Positions 1 to 9,190 of a stretch of 64,000 nt of DNA are shown here, piece after piece. A program made the position numbers and the translations under genes. The notes under the pieces are model-generated. The model did no database searches and was not told where the DNA came from. It saw nothing but the letters and a program-made list of their open reading frames with translations. The stretch is from Sphingobacterium wenxiniae (lineage in GTDB: Bacteria > Bacteroidota > Bacteroidia > Sphingobacteriales > Sphingobacteriaceae). The DNA lies in the NCBI RefSeq assembly GCF_900116225.1, contig NZ_FOZZ01000007.1:124001-188000 (forward strand). Direction: 5' to 3'. Each line of letters begins with the position of its first letter. The stretch's first letter is position 1.

Positions 1-13
1 TGTGAGCTACTAA

Positions 14-44
14 AAAAGGCATAAGTATTCAACTTATGCCTTTT
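14..44 (-). terminator. Hairpin downstream of the zinc metallopeptidase gene
   Basis: A perfect 12-bp stem (AAAAGGCATAAG with CTTATGCCTTTT) encloses a 7-nt loop. Read leftward it follows the stop of the metallopeptidase gene at 86 and ends in a short T run, so it probably ends that transcript. Confidence 0.7.
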
Positions 45-85
45 CAATATATGCATTACGCCATGCGCAACACGATAACATTTCT

Positions 86-778
86 TTAATCTCTTCTTGC
101 GAAAAGGATATAAGCATAGTACAACAACGTGACCAATGCTGATAACGCTGCAACCACGTAGGTCATAGCGGCCCATTTCAAGGCATCTTTAGCACCATCA
201 TGCTCTTCGCGACTATGTGTAATGTTCGCTGTTTCTAACCATTTCAAAGCTCTGCCTGACGCATCAAACTCCACTGGAAGGGTAACGAATGAAAACAAAG
301 TAGTCAAAAACAACGCTCCTACACCTATTGCCAACACCCATGGGTTACCTCCGAAAGCCATCAACAAAACACCGGCCATCAAAACCCAGGAAGTTAATCG
401 CGACGCGATACTAACCACCGGTACCATCGCTGAGCGGAACTGCAACCAAGAATAGGCTGTAGCATGCTGAACCGCATGTCCGCATTCGTGCGAAGCCACC
501 GCAGCAGCAGCAACACTACGTCCATGGTACACCTCCGGACTTAGGTTTACTGTCTTATTGGTCGGATTGTAATGGTCAGAAAGCTGTCCTTGATTTGCTA
601 CATGAATCTGCACATCATAAATACCGTTATCCTGTAGCATCTTTTGAGCCACTTCTGCACCGGATAAACCGGATGACAAAGGCACTTCCGAGTATTTCTT
701 AAATTTACTCTTAAACCGTGACTGCACTATCCAACTGATTAATGCAATACCAATAAATAATATCCAATATATTCCCAT
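86..778 (-). CDS. Membrane zinc metallopeptidase, YugP family
   Basis: This 230-residue protein fits the neutral zinc metallopeptidase family typified by Bacillus YugP. An N-terminal hydrophobic segment covers roughly residues 3-20. The zinc-binding motif HECGH lies at residues 97-101, with H97 and H101 as likely ligands and E98 as catalytic base. Two or three further hydrophobic segments follow at about 120-170 and 205-225, so the protein should sit in the inner membrane. The length is normal for the family. The substrate is unknown. It is a single gene, ended by the hairpin at 14-44 and divergent from the DUF488 gene. Confidence 0.88.
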   Translation of the reverse strand: MGIYWILFIGIALISWIVQSRFKSKFKKYSEVPLSSGLSGAEVAQKMLQDNGIYDVQIHVANQGQLSDHYNPTNKTVNLSPEVYHGRSVAAAAVASHECGHAVQHATAYSWLQFRSAMVPVVSIASRLTSWVLMAGVLLMAFGGNPWVLAIGVGALFLTTLFSFVTLPVEFDASGRALKWLETANITHSREEHDGAKDALKWAAMTYVVAALSALVTLLYYAYILFARRD

Positions 779-976
779 AATCCTTTATTTTCTTTTTTAC
801 TGTATTGTTCAAATTTTATTCCACTACACTTTTCGCTGTCACATTTTCTTTCCTAAGATAGGAAAAACAAGCAATTACGCCAAAAACCAACTTTAAGTGG
901 GTTCATTTATGACAAAATGACCATAAAACAAACAATTTCTGTTTAATTCTGTTGTCCTACCAAAATTAATAGCACG

Positions 977-1348
977 ATGAACCCCAAAATTTTCATTAAA
1001 CGGATATACGAGGACTTCGATGAGAAGGACGGTTATCGTGTATTGGTTGATAGGTTATGGCCAAGAGGTGTAAAGAAAGAAGATGCTCATTTAAACGAAT
1101 GGGCAAAAGACCTCGCTCCTTCTACTGAAGCACGGATTGAATTTGGTCATATACCTGAGCATTGGAATACATTTAAGCAGCGTTACAACAAAGAGCTTGA
1201 TGCAAATGATCAGATCGCACATTATTTAGAAAAGTGGGAAGAACAGTCCTCCATCACACTTTTATATGCCGCAAAAGATACCATACGTACACACGCGCTT
1301 GTGCTTCAGGAATATTTGGAGAAAGCGTATGGGGCAAGAAAAGAATAA
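977..1348 (+). CDS. DUF488 family protein
   Basis: This 123-residue soluble protein has the hallmarks of DUF488/YeaO-like proteins: an early basic KRIYE segment, the DGYRVLVDRLWPRG block near residues 18-31, and a C-terminal LLYAAKD segment. The biochemical role of the family is not settled. No signal peptide or membrane segment is visible. The gene stands alone, with the sigma-factor gene convergent downstream, and the two share the hairpin at 1353-1396. Confidence 0.85.
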   Translation: MNPKIFIKRIYEDFDEKDGYRVLVDRLWPRGVKKEDAHLNEWAKDLAPSTEARIEFGHIPEHWNTFKQRYNKELDANDQIAHYLEKWEEQSSITLLYAAKDTIRTHALVLQEYLEKAYGARKE

Positions 1349-1352
1349 AAAA

Positions 1353-1396
1353 AAGCTGTTTCAAAAAGAGGATTAATCCTCTTTTTGAAACAGCTT
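1353..1396. terminator. Bidirectional terminator between DUF488 and sigma-factor genes
   Basis: A perfect 20-bp inverted repeat (arms 1353-1372 and 1377-1396) encloses the tetraloop TTAA. It carries A-runs on one side and T-runs on the other. It lies between two convergent genes and can end transcription from both sides. Confidence 0.9.
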
Positions 1397-1405
1397 ATCC
1401 CCTTT

Positions 1406-1993
1406 CTACAATTGAAAAGCTATATTGTTCTCTTCGATCATCTTCCGAAGATTGTTCAATGCATAACGCATACGGCCTAATGCTGTATTGATACTTACAT
1501 TTGTCACATCTGCAATATCTTTAAAGCTCATATCACAGAAATGACGCATAATCAACACCTCTTTTTGGTCGTCCGGCAATAGCTGTATAATCTTCCGCAA
1601 ATCTACATCCCGTTGCGTATCCATCAATTTCGATTCCACACTGTCATCTGCAAATTGCAATACATCAAAAATATCATACCCATCACTATTGACAACCGTA
1701 AGCCCACGCTTTTCTTTCCGAAAATGGTCAATAACCATGTTTTGGGCAATACGGACAACCCAAGGTAAAAACTTCCCTTCGTCGTTATAACGTCCGGATT
1801 TAAGTGTTTTGATTACTTTAATGAAAGTCTCCTGAAAAATATCCTCTGCCAGATATTCGTCCTTGACTTGAAGGTAGATAGATGTATATATTTTAGATTT
1901 GTACCTATTCAACAACTCTTCAATCCCCTGCTCATCACCGGCTACATAAGCCTGGATAAGCTCTTTATCACTCTTTTCTTTTAGCATTTTCAT
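1406..1993 (-). CDS. RNA polymerase sigma-70 factor, ECF type
   Basis: This 195-residue protein has the two-domain ECF layout. Region 2 (about residues 22-95) includes the DIFQETFIKV block and the WVVRIAQNMVIDHFRK promoter-recognition helix. Region 4 (about 125-185) includes LLPDDQKEVLIMRHF and a helix-turn-helix. It should direct RNA polymerase to a specific promoter set. No anti-sigma gene is adjacent in this window, which is unusual for Bacteroidota ECF factors that control SusCD loci, so a general or stress role is as likely. The first methionine is used; a second lies two codons later. Confidence 0.9.
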   Translation of the reverse strand: MKMLKEKSDKELIQAYVAGDEQGIEELLNRYKSKIYTSIYLQVKDEYLAEDIFQETFIKVIKTLKSGRYNDEGKFLPWVVRIAQNMVIDHFRKEKRGLTVVNSDGYDIFDVLQFADDSVESKLMDTQRDVDLRKIIQLLPDDQKEVLIMRHFCDMSFKDIADVTNVSINTALGRMRYALNNLRKMIEENNIAFQL

Positions 1994-2188
1994 AATAAAT
2001 CTCCCAGATTTAGTTTGAATTTTCGTTCGGTGTTTATTTAGAGTAATTGTGTGCTATAGGCGCGTCTTTAATTATAGTTTACTTAATTCAAATCAACAAA
2101 AAAACAGTGAACAAACAAACTAAGTATTTGATATTTAACATTTATTCACAAATTACAACATTGTTGTTACACTACTATCGTCTACAAA

Positions 2189-2219
2189 AAAAGCTCCGCA
2201 ATTTACATGCCGAGCTTTT
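2189..2219 (-). terminator. Terminator of glyA
   Basis: Read leftward, AAAAGCTC and GAGCTTTT form an 8-bp stem with a 15-nt loop followed by a run of T. It lies 55 bp past the glyA stop. Confidence 0.7.
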
Positions 2220-2273
2220 AAAGTTATAGAAGTGAAGGTTAAAAAAACCGGATCACTTACCTTATTTTCATCA

Positions 2274-3545
2274 CTATTTATAAAGTGGGAACTGTGCCAT
2301 CAAAGTTTTCACTTTATCATGAATTTTACCCAATTGACTATCGTTGTCACGGCTTTTCAATGCCTCATCAATCAACTCACCAATCTGGATGATTTCATTC
2401 TCTTTGATACCGCGTGTAGTAACCGCCGCTGTACCAAAACGCACACCCGATGTAACAAATGGAGAACGTGTATCGAATGGAACCATATTTTTATTTGTAG
2501 TGATACCTGCTTTTCCCAACACTGCTTCAGCTTCTTTACCAGAAATATCTTTGTTGCGCAAATCCACTAACATCAAGTGATTATCTGTACCTCCAGAAAT
2601 GATTTTGTAATCACGGTCAACAAAGAACTGTGCCAATGCCTGTGCATTTTTCTTCACTTGCTTAGCATACTCCAAGTAATCATCGGTCAATGCTTCACCA
2701 TAAGCAATTGCTTTAGCCGCAATAGTGTGCTCCAATGGACCACCTTGTGTACCTGGGAAAACAGCCAAATCCAACAATTGGGTAATCGTACGGATTTCAC
2801 CTTTTGGAGTCTTAATACCCCAAGGATTTTCGAAATCCTTACCCACCATAATCATACCTCCACGTGGACCACGCAATGTTTTGTGTGTTGTTGTCGTCAC
2901 GATATGACAGTGAGGAAGTGGATCATTCAACAATCCTTTAGCGATTAAACCTGCTGGATGCGAAATATCCGCCATCAATAAAGCACCAATTTCATCAGCT
3001 ACCTTACGGATACGTGCATAATCCCAATCACGTGAATACGCCGAAGCACCACAGATAATCATCTTTGGTTTTTCGCGCAATGCTGTTTCTTCCAACTGCT
3101 CATAGTCAATAAGACCAGTATCTTCTTTTACTCCGTAGAACAAGGGTTGGTAGATTTTACCTGACAAGTTTGCCGGAGAACCGTGTGTCAAGTGTCCACC
3201 GTGAGAAAGGTCAAGGCCTAAGATTTTATCACCTGGTTTAATAGTAGCCAAGAAAACCGCAGCGTTAGCCTGAGCACCCGAGTGAGGCTGTACGTTCACC
3301 CATTCTGCACCAAACAATTTTTTAGCACGATCGATAGCGATGCTTTCAATTTCGTCTACCACTTCACAACCGCCATAGTAGCGTTTGCCCGGTAGACCTT
3401 CCGCATATTTATTTGTCAATACTGAACCCGCAGCTTCCATCACCTGCTTGCTCACGAAGTTTTCCGAAGCGATTAATTCAATACCTTCTTCCTGACGTTT
3501 CAACTCGTCAGCAATCAGATTAAAAACAACCTGGTCTCTTTCCAT
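2274..3545 (-). CDS. glyA: Serine hydroxymethyltransferase
   Basis: This PLP enzyme interconverts serine and glycine, charging tetrahydrofolate with a one-carbon unit in the cytoplasm. Its 423 residues are full length. The PLP-binding lysine is K222, in the conserved stretch [14 protein letters not shown]. Other family blocks are the N-terminal ELIASENF, the [14 protein letters not shown] substrate loop and SHGGHLTHG. The gene is transcribed alone from a recognisable promoter at 3593-3623 and ends at the hairpin at 2189-2219. Confidence 0.98.
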   Translation of the reverse strand: MERDQVVFNLIADELKRQEEGIELIASENFVSKQVMEAAGSVLTNKYAEGLPGKRYYGGCEVVDEIESIAIDRAKKLFGAEWVNVQPHSGAQANAAVFLATIKPGDKILGLDLSHGGHLTHGSPANLSGKIYQPLFYGVKEDTGLIDYEQLEETALREKPKMIICGASAYSRDWDYARIRKVADEIGALLMADISHPAGLIAKGLLNDPLPHCHIVTTTTHKTLRGPRGGMIMVGKDFENPWGIKTPKGEIRTITQLLDLAVFPGTQGGPLEHTIAAKAIAYGEALTDDYLEYAKQVKKNAQALAQFFVDRDYKIISGGTDNHLMLVDLRNKDISGKEAEAVLGKAGITTNKNMVPFDTRSPFVTSGVRFGTAAVTTRGIKENEIIQIGELIDEALKSRDNDSQLGKIHDKVKTLMAQFPLYK

Positions 3546-3592
3546 TATTGTATGATTAAGGAGTAAATTTTAATATTCTTTTAAATTCGTTG

Positions 3593-3623
3593 CAAAGATA
3601 ATACAAAAAGACTAAAGAACAAG
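3593..3623 (-). promoter_or_regulatory. glyA promoter (Bacteroidota type)
   Basis: Read leftward, a perfect -7 box TATCTTTG (3593-3600) is preceded after 19 bp by CTTG, close to the -33 consensus TTTG. It lies 48 bp upstream of the glyA start. Confidence 0.6.
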
Positions 3624-3698
3624 CGGTAAAGACAAGACGCACAGCGTAAATGTATGCAACATTGTATTTTAAGTATAAGAAGTGGTAGTGAAGTAAAA

Positions 3699-4262
3699 TG
3701 GAGAGTTTTTATTAGACATTTCTTTTTCCGCTGGCCGCAGAGGCTTCGTACCTTTTTTAGAAAAAGGTACCCAAAAAGCGTCGCTGAAAAGCTTTGACCA
3801 GATAGATAGTGCAAGGAATATCTTTCTACATGGTCAAAACGTTTGATGCGTCCCACATCCCCGCACTTATCCCGTATCGAGAATAGTTTGAGGCGACATT
3901 TTCCGTTAAGGATTGGTTGGTGCGAGTAGAGTAAGGCGATTTTCATCGCCCTCTTCTACCGAACAACGCGAATGCGGTATCTGTCCCATCCAAGTGGCGG
4001 AAAGGCAAAGGAAATTCCGAGGGATTGTGTGGAAAGGGAAAAGGCATAGAAACTATTGTCCGAAGCAATTTAAAAGCTTCGGACATTGGTTTCAGCCTTG
4101 GGAGGGATTTTCTTTGTGCGCGTTGGGGTTGTGGGTAAAGTCGCTTTGGATGGGACAAAGGGTTTATCTTCGATGAGCTCCCTTCGGTCGGTTTTGATTC
4201 CTTTTTGCCCTACAAAAAGGAATGCCTTGTCCCGGCGAGGGACGGAAAGGTTATGCGAAAGT
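3699..4262. repeat. Long structured intergenic repeat, copy 1
   Basis: This roughly 565-bp non-coding block is repeated at 14464-15034 and 45133-45849 with long near-identical stretches in the same orientation. It starts with ATGGAGAGTTTTTATTAG, like copy 2, but its right end is lost where the neighbouring 178-residue gene ends. Internal hairpins include GTACCTTTTT/AAAAAGGTAC (3748-3770), a TCCGAAGC/GCTTCGGA stem, TTCCTTTTT/AAAAAGGAA and GTCCC/GGGAC near the right end. A long-range pairing joins TGTCCCATCC with GGATGGGACA. No transposase is present. A leftward reading frame crosses it but is judged non-coding. Confidence 0.8.
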
Positions 4263-4264
4263 CA

Positions 4265-4801
4265 TCAACCATTCAATTCCTTCTTCAATAATACCTGAAC
4301 AGCATGGTAAGGGTTTTCATCCAGCGATTTTATATGGTTTAACACAACAGCGATATATTGATCAAGCCCCGCATTGCCAGACAATTCCTTTTTACCGTTC
4401 TGCAAGAGCTTTATCGTATTATCCTTCAAATCACTTATATAAGTCCACGCCACATCTGACACATAGAGTTGTTGCGCTAAATTATGCTGGTATTCTGCTT
4501 GAACTTCGCCAACCAGAGCATTTACGAAAGTAGTCACAGGTAAGCCTTCTTGATGGTTACGCAACATCAGCTGCTGAGGTTCTATTCGATGTGTCAAAAG
4601 AAGCAATCGCTCATACGCAGCAAAACGCATCTGCTGCATCTCTCGGGTGAAAAGCTTATTCTGGTTCAATGCATTCAGCTTCAAGATATAGGACTCTATT
4701 TTCGGCCACAGCACCCTAAACAGCAACAATCCTCCAGCAATCACACCAAAGGTAATCGCCAGCACCTGACCGAAGAAATCAATAAACTCTTTACTCATCA
4801 T
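4265..4801 (-). CDS. Hypothetical membrane-anchored protein
   Basis: I do not recognise a characterised family for this 178-residue protein. A single hydrophobic segment at about residues 10-32 is followed by a basic and helical stretch (residues 35-75), then a soluble domain to the C-terminus. This suggests an N-terminal anchor with a cytoplasmic helical domain. The long repeat copy 1 abuts its stop codon, so the C-terminus may have been shaped by that element. The gene is divergent from the IscA/HesB gene. Confidence 0.7.
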   Translation of the reverse strand: MMSKEFIDFFGQVLAITFGVIAGGLLLFRVLWPKIESYILKLNALNQNKLFTREMQQMRFAAYERLLLLTHRIEPQQLMLRNHQEGLPVTTFVNALVGEVQAEYQHNLAQQLYVSDVAWTYISDLKDNTIKLLQNGKKELSGNAGLDQYIAVVLNHIKSLDENPYHAVQVLLKKELNG

Positions 4802-4892
4802 CGTATATGTTTTGTTAGTGTCAAAAATAGGGATTAAAAGGATTTCCAGCTAAAAATATGTATTTTTGTTTCATTAGAAAGTATTTTTAGAT

Positions 4893-5246
4893 ATGAGTAC
4901 AGACAGCACAATAACTGCCGCTCCGGTTACTTTAACAGCGGGCGCAGTAACAGAACTAAAGAAATTAATCGACCAACAGGAGATCGGAGCAGACTTTGGC
5001 CTTCGCATAGGTGTCGAAGGTGGCGGCTGTTCAGGAATGAGCTATATTTTAGGATTCGACCAGAAGAAAGATGGCGATAGCGAATATGAAATAGAAGGAA
5101 TCCGCATTTTCATGAACAAAGCTCACGGCCTATACCTTGCGGGAATGGAAATCGACTTCAAAAATGGATTAGATGCCCGCGGTTTCACATTCAACAACCC
5201 GAATGCAACCAGTACCTGCGGTTGCGGAAGCTCTTTTTCGGCTTAA
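4893..5246 (+). CDS. HesB/IscA-type iron-sulfur cluster assembly protein
   Basis: This 117-residue A-type carrier should bind and pass on Fe-S clusters during cofactor assembly. The three expected cysteines are present: C46 in GGGCSGMSY, and C109 and C111 in the C-terminal CGCGSSF. The length is typical. No other isc or suf genes are nearby, so the specific pathway is not shown. A TATTTTTG box lies at 4861-4868 just upstream. A hairpin at 5272-5299 separates it from hemL. Confidence 0.95.
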   Translation: MSTDSTITAAPVTLTAGAVTELKKLIDQQEIGADFGLRIGVEGGGCSGMSYILGFDQKKDGDSEYEIEGIRIFMNKAHGLYLAGMEIDFKNGLDARGFTFNNPNATSTCGCGSSFSA

Positions 5247-5271
5247 GCCACTTACAGGAAAAACAACATTG

Positions 5272-5299
5272 ACAGGAAAAACAGAATCGTTTTTCCTGT
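5272..5299 (+). terminator. Hairpin after the IscA/HesB gene
   Basis: An 11-bp perfect stem (ACAGGAAAAAC with GTTTTTCCTGT) encloses a 6-nt loop and lies 25 bp past the stop codon. The T-run sits inside the stem, so termination strength is uncertain. It also rules out an upstream start for hemL inside this structure. Confidence 0.5.
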
Positions 5300-5334
5300 T
5301 TCGCAATACGCATATCGCAATACTAAAAAAACAC

Positions 5335-6636
5335 ATGTCAGATATTTCACGTGAAAAGTCAGCTGAACTTTTTGAGAAAGCTAAAAATTATTTCCCTGGC
5401 GGAGTAAACTCTCCTGTTCGGGCATTCAAATCCGTTTACGGCACACCTTTATTTATAGAACGTGGTGATAAAGCCCATCTTTGGGATGCTGACGGCAATG
5501 AATTTATCGACTTCTGCTGTTCTTGGGGGCCACTTATCTTAGGACACAATAATCCACAGATCCGGGAGGCGGTAGCTGAGCAATTGTACAAAGGTTTGAG
5601 CTTCGGCGCACCAACACGATTAGAAAATGAATTGGCAGATCTTATTCTGTCTAACAACACGTATATCGAAAAGCTTCGCTTTGTTAGCTCCGGCACAGAG
5701 GCTGTTATGTCAGCTATCCGCTTGGCCAGAGGTTATACTAAGCGTGATAAAATCGTTAAATTTGAAGGCTGTTACCATGGCCACTCTGACTCGCTTTTGG
5801 TAAAAGCAGGTTCAGGATTAGTCACTTTTGGAGAAACTTCCTCTGCTGGTGTACCTAAAGCCTTTGCTGATGAGACTATCGTGATCGCTCTCAACGACAA
5901 AGAAGCATTGACAGAAGTATTTTCCCGTTTCAAAGACCAAATTGCGGCCGTCATTATAGAAGGTATTCCTGCTAATAACGGATTACTTCTACAAGATAAG
6001 GATTATATGCACTATCTCCGTGCAATCACGCAAGAGCAGGGTTCCTTATTGATTTTAGACGAAGTAATCACTGGATTCCGTCTAGGTTTCCAAGGAGCCG
6101 CCCATTATTATGGCATACGACCGGACATCCTAACTTACGGTAAAATTATCGGTGGAGGCATGCCAGTAGGAGCATATGGAGCTTCCAAAGAAATCATGGC
6201 ACATATCTCTCCTGACGGAGGTGTTTACCAGGCCGGAACGCTATCCGGAAATCCTGTAGCTATGGCGGCCGGCATTGCTGCGCTGAGCATCTTAAACCAA
6301 CCGGACTTTTACCAAAAATTGGAGCAAACAACCCAGGACTTTGTAAATACCCTTCGCGCATACATCGAGGAGCATCAATATGAAGTGAAAATTTTCACGG
6401 TTGGTTCTATTTTCTGGTTTGCTTTCACGACAGCAGAAAGCATAAAACGAGCTGATGAAATCGATCCTGCCTCTATGGAGAAATATAAAATCATGCATCG
6501 CGAACTATTGAATAGAGGTATTTATTTCGGGCCTTCAGGTTATGAAGTTGGTTTTATTTCCGCTGCTCATTCAACCGAAGACCTACAGAAAACCATCCAG
6601 GCACTTAAGGAAGCCTTAGACGTTGTTTTTCAGTAG
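5335..6636 (+). CDS. hemL: Glutamate-1-semialdehyde 2,1-aminomutase
   Basis: HemL converts glutamate-1-semialdehyde to 5-aminolevulinate, the C5 entry to tetrapyrroles. The ATG at 5335 gives 433 residues, starting MSDISREKSAELF, the normal family N-terminus (NYFPGGVNSPVRAF follows). The open frame runs further upstream to 5173, but that part overlaps the IscA/HesB gene and a hairpin and has no family similarity. The PLP lysine is K270 in the block TYGKIIGGGMPVGAYG, with LDEVITGFR before it. Other heme genes are not nearby. Confidence 0.97.
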   Translation: MSDISREKSAELFEKAKNYFPGGVNSPVRAFKSVYGTPLFIERGDKAHLWDADGNEFIDFCCSWGPLILGHNNPQIREAVAEQLYKGLSFGAPTRLENELADLILSNNTYIEKLRFVSSGTEAVMSAIRLARGYTKRDKIVKFEGCYHGHSDSLLVKAGSGLVTFGETSSAGVPKAFADETIVIALNDKEALTEVFSRFKDQIAAVIIEGIPANNGLLLQDKDYMHYLRAITQEQGSLLILDEVITGFRLGFQGAAHYYGIRPDILTYGKIIGGGMPVGAYGASKEIMAHISPDGGVYQAGTLSGNPVAMAAGIAALSILNQPDFYQKLEQTTQDFVNTLRAYIEEHQYEVKIFTVGSIFWFAFTTAESIKRADEIDPASMEKYKIMHRELLNRGIYFGPSGYEVGFISAAHSTEDLQKTIQALKEALDVVFQ

Positions 6637-6710
6637 ATTTAAACTTTTTTTGAAAAGGATTGTTAAGTATAGACAAAAAATAAACATACGTATAACTAAA
6701 AACAAAGAAT

Positions 6711-7529
6711 ATGAAAATGAACAATTGGAACACAGCATTAGCTTTACTTGCCGTATCGGCAACTATCGTTTCCTGTAACCCAACGACAAAAAACACAGAT
6801 GGCGAAGTCCGTGACTCTACAGCCCTACAAGATTCTGTTGGTGCCATCGCAGTAAACCCCTTGAGCCATTCAAAGGAATTCCCGGGTGCAACATTAGAAG
6901 TCGCTTCAATAACTGCTGAGAAAGTCGGAGCTGATTCGGCTAAAGTTACAGTAAAATACAATGTTAAGAACTTTGAACTGACCGCACAGACAGAGCATGA
7001 CCACCATATGGCAAACTCGCATGACGGCCAACATATCCACTTTATTTTGGATAACAAGCCTTACGATGCTTTATACAAACCAGAACATACGGTTACTGTC
7101 CCGGTGAACTCGGAACATTATTTGATGTCTTTCCTATCCCGCTCATTCCATGAATCTATAAAGACGGTTGAAGCACATAAATTGGTCAAATTCAAAATCG
7201 ATGCAGACGCTAAAGTTGAACAACTTGCAGCACCAACAGAACCATCTCTTTTTTATAGCCGTCCAAAAGGCGAATACAAAGGCGACGACACCAAACAGTT
7301 GTTGTTGGATTTCTTCGTTGCGAACAGTGAGCTAAGTGCAAATGGCAACAAAGTAAAAGCTGAAATCAATGGTCAGGAATTTGTTTTGGACCAATGGGTA
7401 CCATACGAAATCCTTAACTTGCCATTAGGTGAAAACACAATCAAAATCACTTTGATTGACAAAGACGGAAATGCTGTTTCTGGCGACAATGTTTCAGTGG
7501 AAAGAAAAATAAAACTTTCAGCAGAATAA
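6711..7529 (+). CDS. Hypothetical lipoprotein
   Basis: This 272-residue protein has a signal peptide ending in a lipobox (VSC, cysteine at residue 22), so it is probably a lipid-anchored envelope protein. The mature part has a His-rich segment near residues 96-108 (EHDHHMANSHDGQHIHF), suggestive of metal binding. The remainder is beta-rich, with two Ig-like stretches, and ends in a domain resembling sugar- or protein-binding beta sandwiches. I cannot name a family. It follows hemL by 74 bp and shares a terminator with the convergent argC. Confidence 0.75.
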   Translation: MKMNNWNTALALLAVSATIVSCNPTTKNTDGEVRDSTALQDSVGAIAVNPLSHSKEFPGATLEVASITAEKVGADSAKVTVKYNVKNFELTAQTEHDHHMANSHDGQHIHFILDNKPYDALYKPEHTVTVPVNSEHYLMSFLSRSFHESIKTVEAHKLVKFKIDADAKVEQLAAPTEPSLFYSRPKGEYKGDDTKQLLLDFFVANSELSANGNKVKAEINGQEFVLDQWVPYEILNLPLGENTIKITLIDKDGNAVSGDNVSVERKIKLSAE

Positions 7530-7539
7530 AAATAAAAAA

Positions 7540-7564
7540 GGGGTTGCAAATTTTGCAACCCCTA
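7540..7564. terminator. Bidirectional terminator, lipoprotein gene and argC
   Basis: An 11-bp stem (AGGGGTTGCAA with TTGCAACCCCT) and a 3-nt loop lie between the two convergent stop codons. They are flanked by A and T runs. Confidence 0.85.
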
Positions 7565-7568
7565 CTTT

Positions 7569-8588
7569 TTAGAATCCTACACTCTTAAGATTCAAGCCTG
7601 CCCTTTCATCCAAATCAAAGAGCAAATTCATATTTTGTACCGCTTGACCAGACGCTCCTTTCAAAAGGTTATCCGTAGCGTTCAGAATCAACAATTTATT
7701 ATCATGTTTTTCGAGATGCATGATACTTTTATTGGTGTTGACGACCTGCTTCAAATCTATATTAGAACGACTTACCCAAGTAAAAGGATGTGACGCATAA
7801 TATTCTTCATACAAGTTATAAGCCTCGCTTTCCGATAGATCAGAGTCTACATAGATCGCCGAGAAGATTCCTCTTGGAAAAGCACCTCGCTGTGGAATCA
7901 TGTTGATACGCTGCATCGCCCGCTCTAGAAGCGACTGTTCGGAAACAGGAAGAAAACCTGCTTGTAACTGCTCCAACGATTCCGAAACTTCTTGCAAATG
8001 CTGATGTTCGAAAGATTTATAAGCAGAAAGATTGCTACTCCGCCAAGAAAAATGTGATGTTGCTGTTGGCTTCTGTCCTGCTCCTGTTGAGCCTGTGGTC
8101 GCATTGATGTGAACCTGGGCAGGCAACAATCCTTTGGAAGCCAAAGGCAATAATGCCAGCTGGATATTTGTGGCAAAACACCCTGGATTAGCAATATACT
8201 GTGCTGATTTTATCCTTTCACGATTTAATTCAGGGAGACCATAAACAAATTGTTGTCCTTGATAAGCTGTATTTGCTTTTAAGCGATAATCCTGCGATAA
8301 GTCAATAATTTTAACCGAAGCACTGACAGGATTTGCCTCCAAGAACTTCCTTGCATCGCCATGACCAACACAAAGAAACAAAACATCAATATCCGATTGG
8401 AAATCTGAAGAGAATTCTAAGTCTGTATCTCCAAATAAGTCATTATGTACCGCATAGACTTTATTTCCTGCATTAGAGGCTGAATTAGCAAATACAATTT
8501 CTACATCAGGATGATAAATCAATACCCGTAATAATTCTCCCCCGGTATACCCCGCCGAACCAACAATACCAACTTTAATCTTGTTCAT
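7569..8588 (-). CDS. argC: N-acetyl-gamma-glutamyl-phosphate reductase
   Basis: ArgC reduces the acyl-phosphate of (acylated) glutamate to the semialdehyde with NADPH, the third step of arginine synthesis. It has 339 residues. The nucleotide-binding GIVGSAGYTGGELLR is at the N-terminus and the catalytic cysteine is C137 in NPGCFAT. In Bacteroidota this pathway often uses N-succinyl rather than N-acetyl intermediates; the sequence alone does not tell which applies here. It is the last gene of the leftward arginine cluster, 155 bp after the GNAT gene, and ends at the 7540-7564 hairpin. Confidence 0.96.
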   Translation of the reverse strand: MNKIKVGIVGSAGYTGGELLRVLIYHPDVEIVFANSASNAGNKVYAVHNDLFGDTDLEFSSDFQSDIDVLFLCVGHGDARKFLEANPVSASVKIIDLSQDYRLKANTAYQGQQFVYGLPELNRERIKSAQYIANPGCFATNIQLALLPLASKGLLPAQVHINATTGSTGAGQKPTATSHFSWRSSNLSAYKSFEHQHLQEVSESLEQLQAGFLPVSEQSLLERAMQRINMIPQRGAFPRGIFSAIYVDSDLSESEAYNLYEEYYASHPFTWVSRSNIDLKQVVNTNKSIMHLEKHDNKLLILNATDNLLKGASGQAVQNMNLLFDLDERAGLNLKSVGF

Positions 8589-8743
8589 ATTTATTTTAGT
8601 TGTAAGTAGTTAAGTGATAAGTTTTTTACTTGAGACACCTCTATTCTTAGTGTTAAGCATAGTGCACTACGAATCCAATCTAAAAAGTAGTCTGAATACT
8701 ACTTAGAAAATAACGAATAGCTGACGATACCAATTTTTCTTTT

Positions 8744-9190
8744 CTACACATTCCTCTTATACAACAAAAACTCTGTATCAGGCCCCTGTAGTTCAAAATT
8801 TAATCGCTCATATAAACGCTGTGCATTAACATTTTCTACCTGCGTTTCCAATTGCACAAAAGCTGCCCCTTTTGATTTCGCAAATTCGAATGCTCTACTA
8901 ATCAGCTGTTCGCCAATTCCAAGCTTTCGATATTCCTCCTTCACAAACAAGTCATTCAAAATCCAGTTTTGAACCATTCGAGCCGAAGAATATTTTGGAT
9001 ATAGCTGCGTGAAGCCCGCTGCAATATCGTCTTTATAAAAAAGGTATACAACAGACTCCTCATGTTGAAGCCTTTCCGTTAGGAACTCTCTTGCACCTTT
9101 TGTATCCGATTCTTTCCGATAAAAAACCCTATATCGGTCAAATAATTCAACCAAATCATCCAGATGTGCTAACGTTCCCTCAACGATCAT
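8744..9190 (-). CDS. GNAT family N-acetyltransferase
   Basis: This 148-residue single-domain protein has the acetyl-CoA-binding GNAT pattern: a central strand with NDLFVKEEYRKLGIGEQLI (the RxxGxG/A loop at about residues 83-88) and a C-terminal ARLY-like NAQRLYERLNF. Its start ATG overlaps the argG stop by one base (TAATG), implying translational coupling with argG. Position suggests a role linked to arginine metabolism, but the substrate cannot be read from sequence. Confidence 0.9.
   Translation of the reverse strand: MIVEGTLAHLDDLVELFDRYRVFYRKESDTKGAREFLTERLQHEESVVYLFYKDDIAAGFTQLYPKYSSARMVQNWILNDLFVKEEYRKLGIGEQLISRAFEFAKSKGAAFVQLETQVENVNAQRLYERLNFELQGPDTEFLLYKRNV

Noticed and set aside
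5173..5334. Upstream extension of hemL
   Set aside because: It overlaps the IscA/HesB gene and the hairpin at 5272-5299 and has no similarity to HemL.
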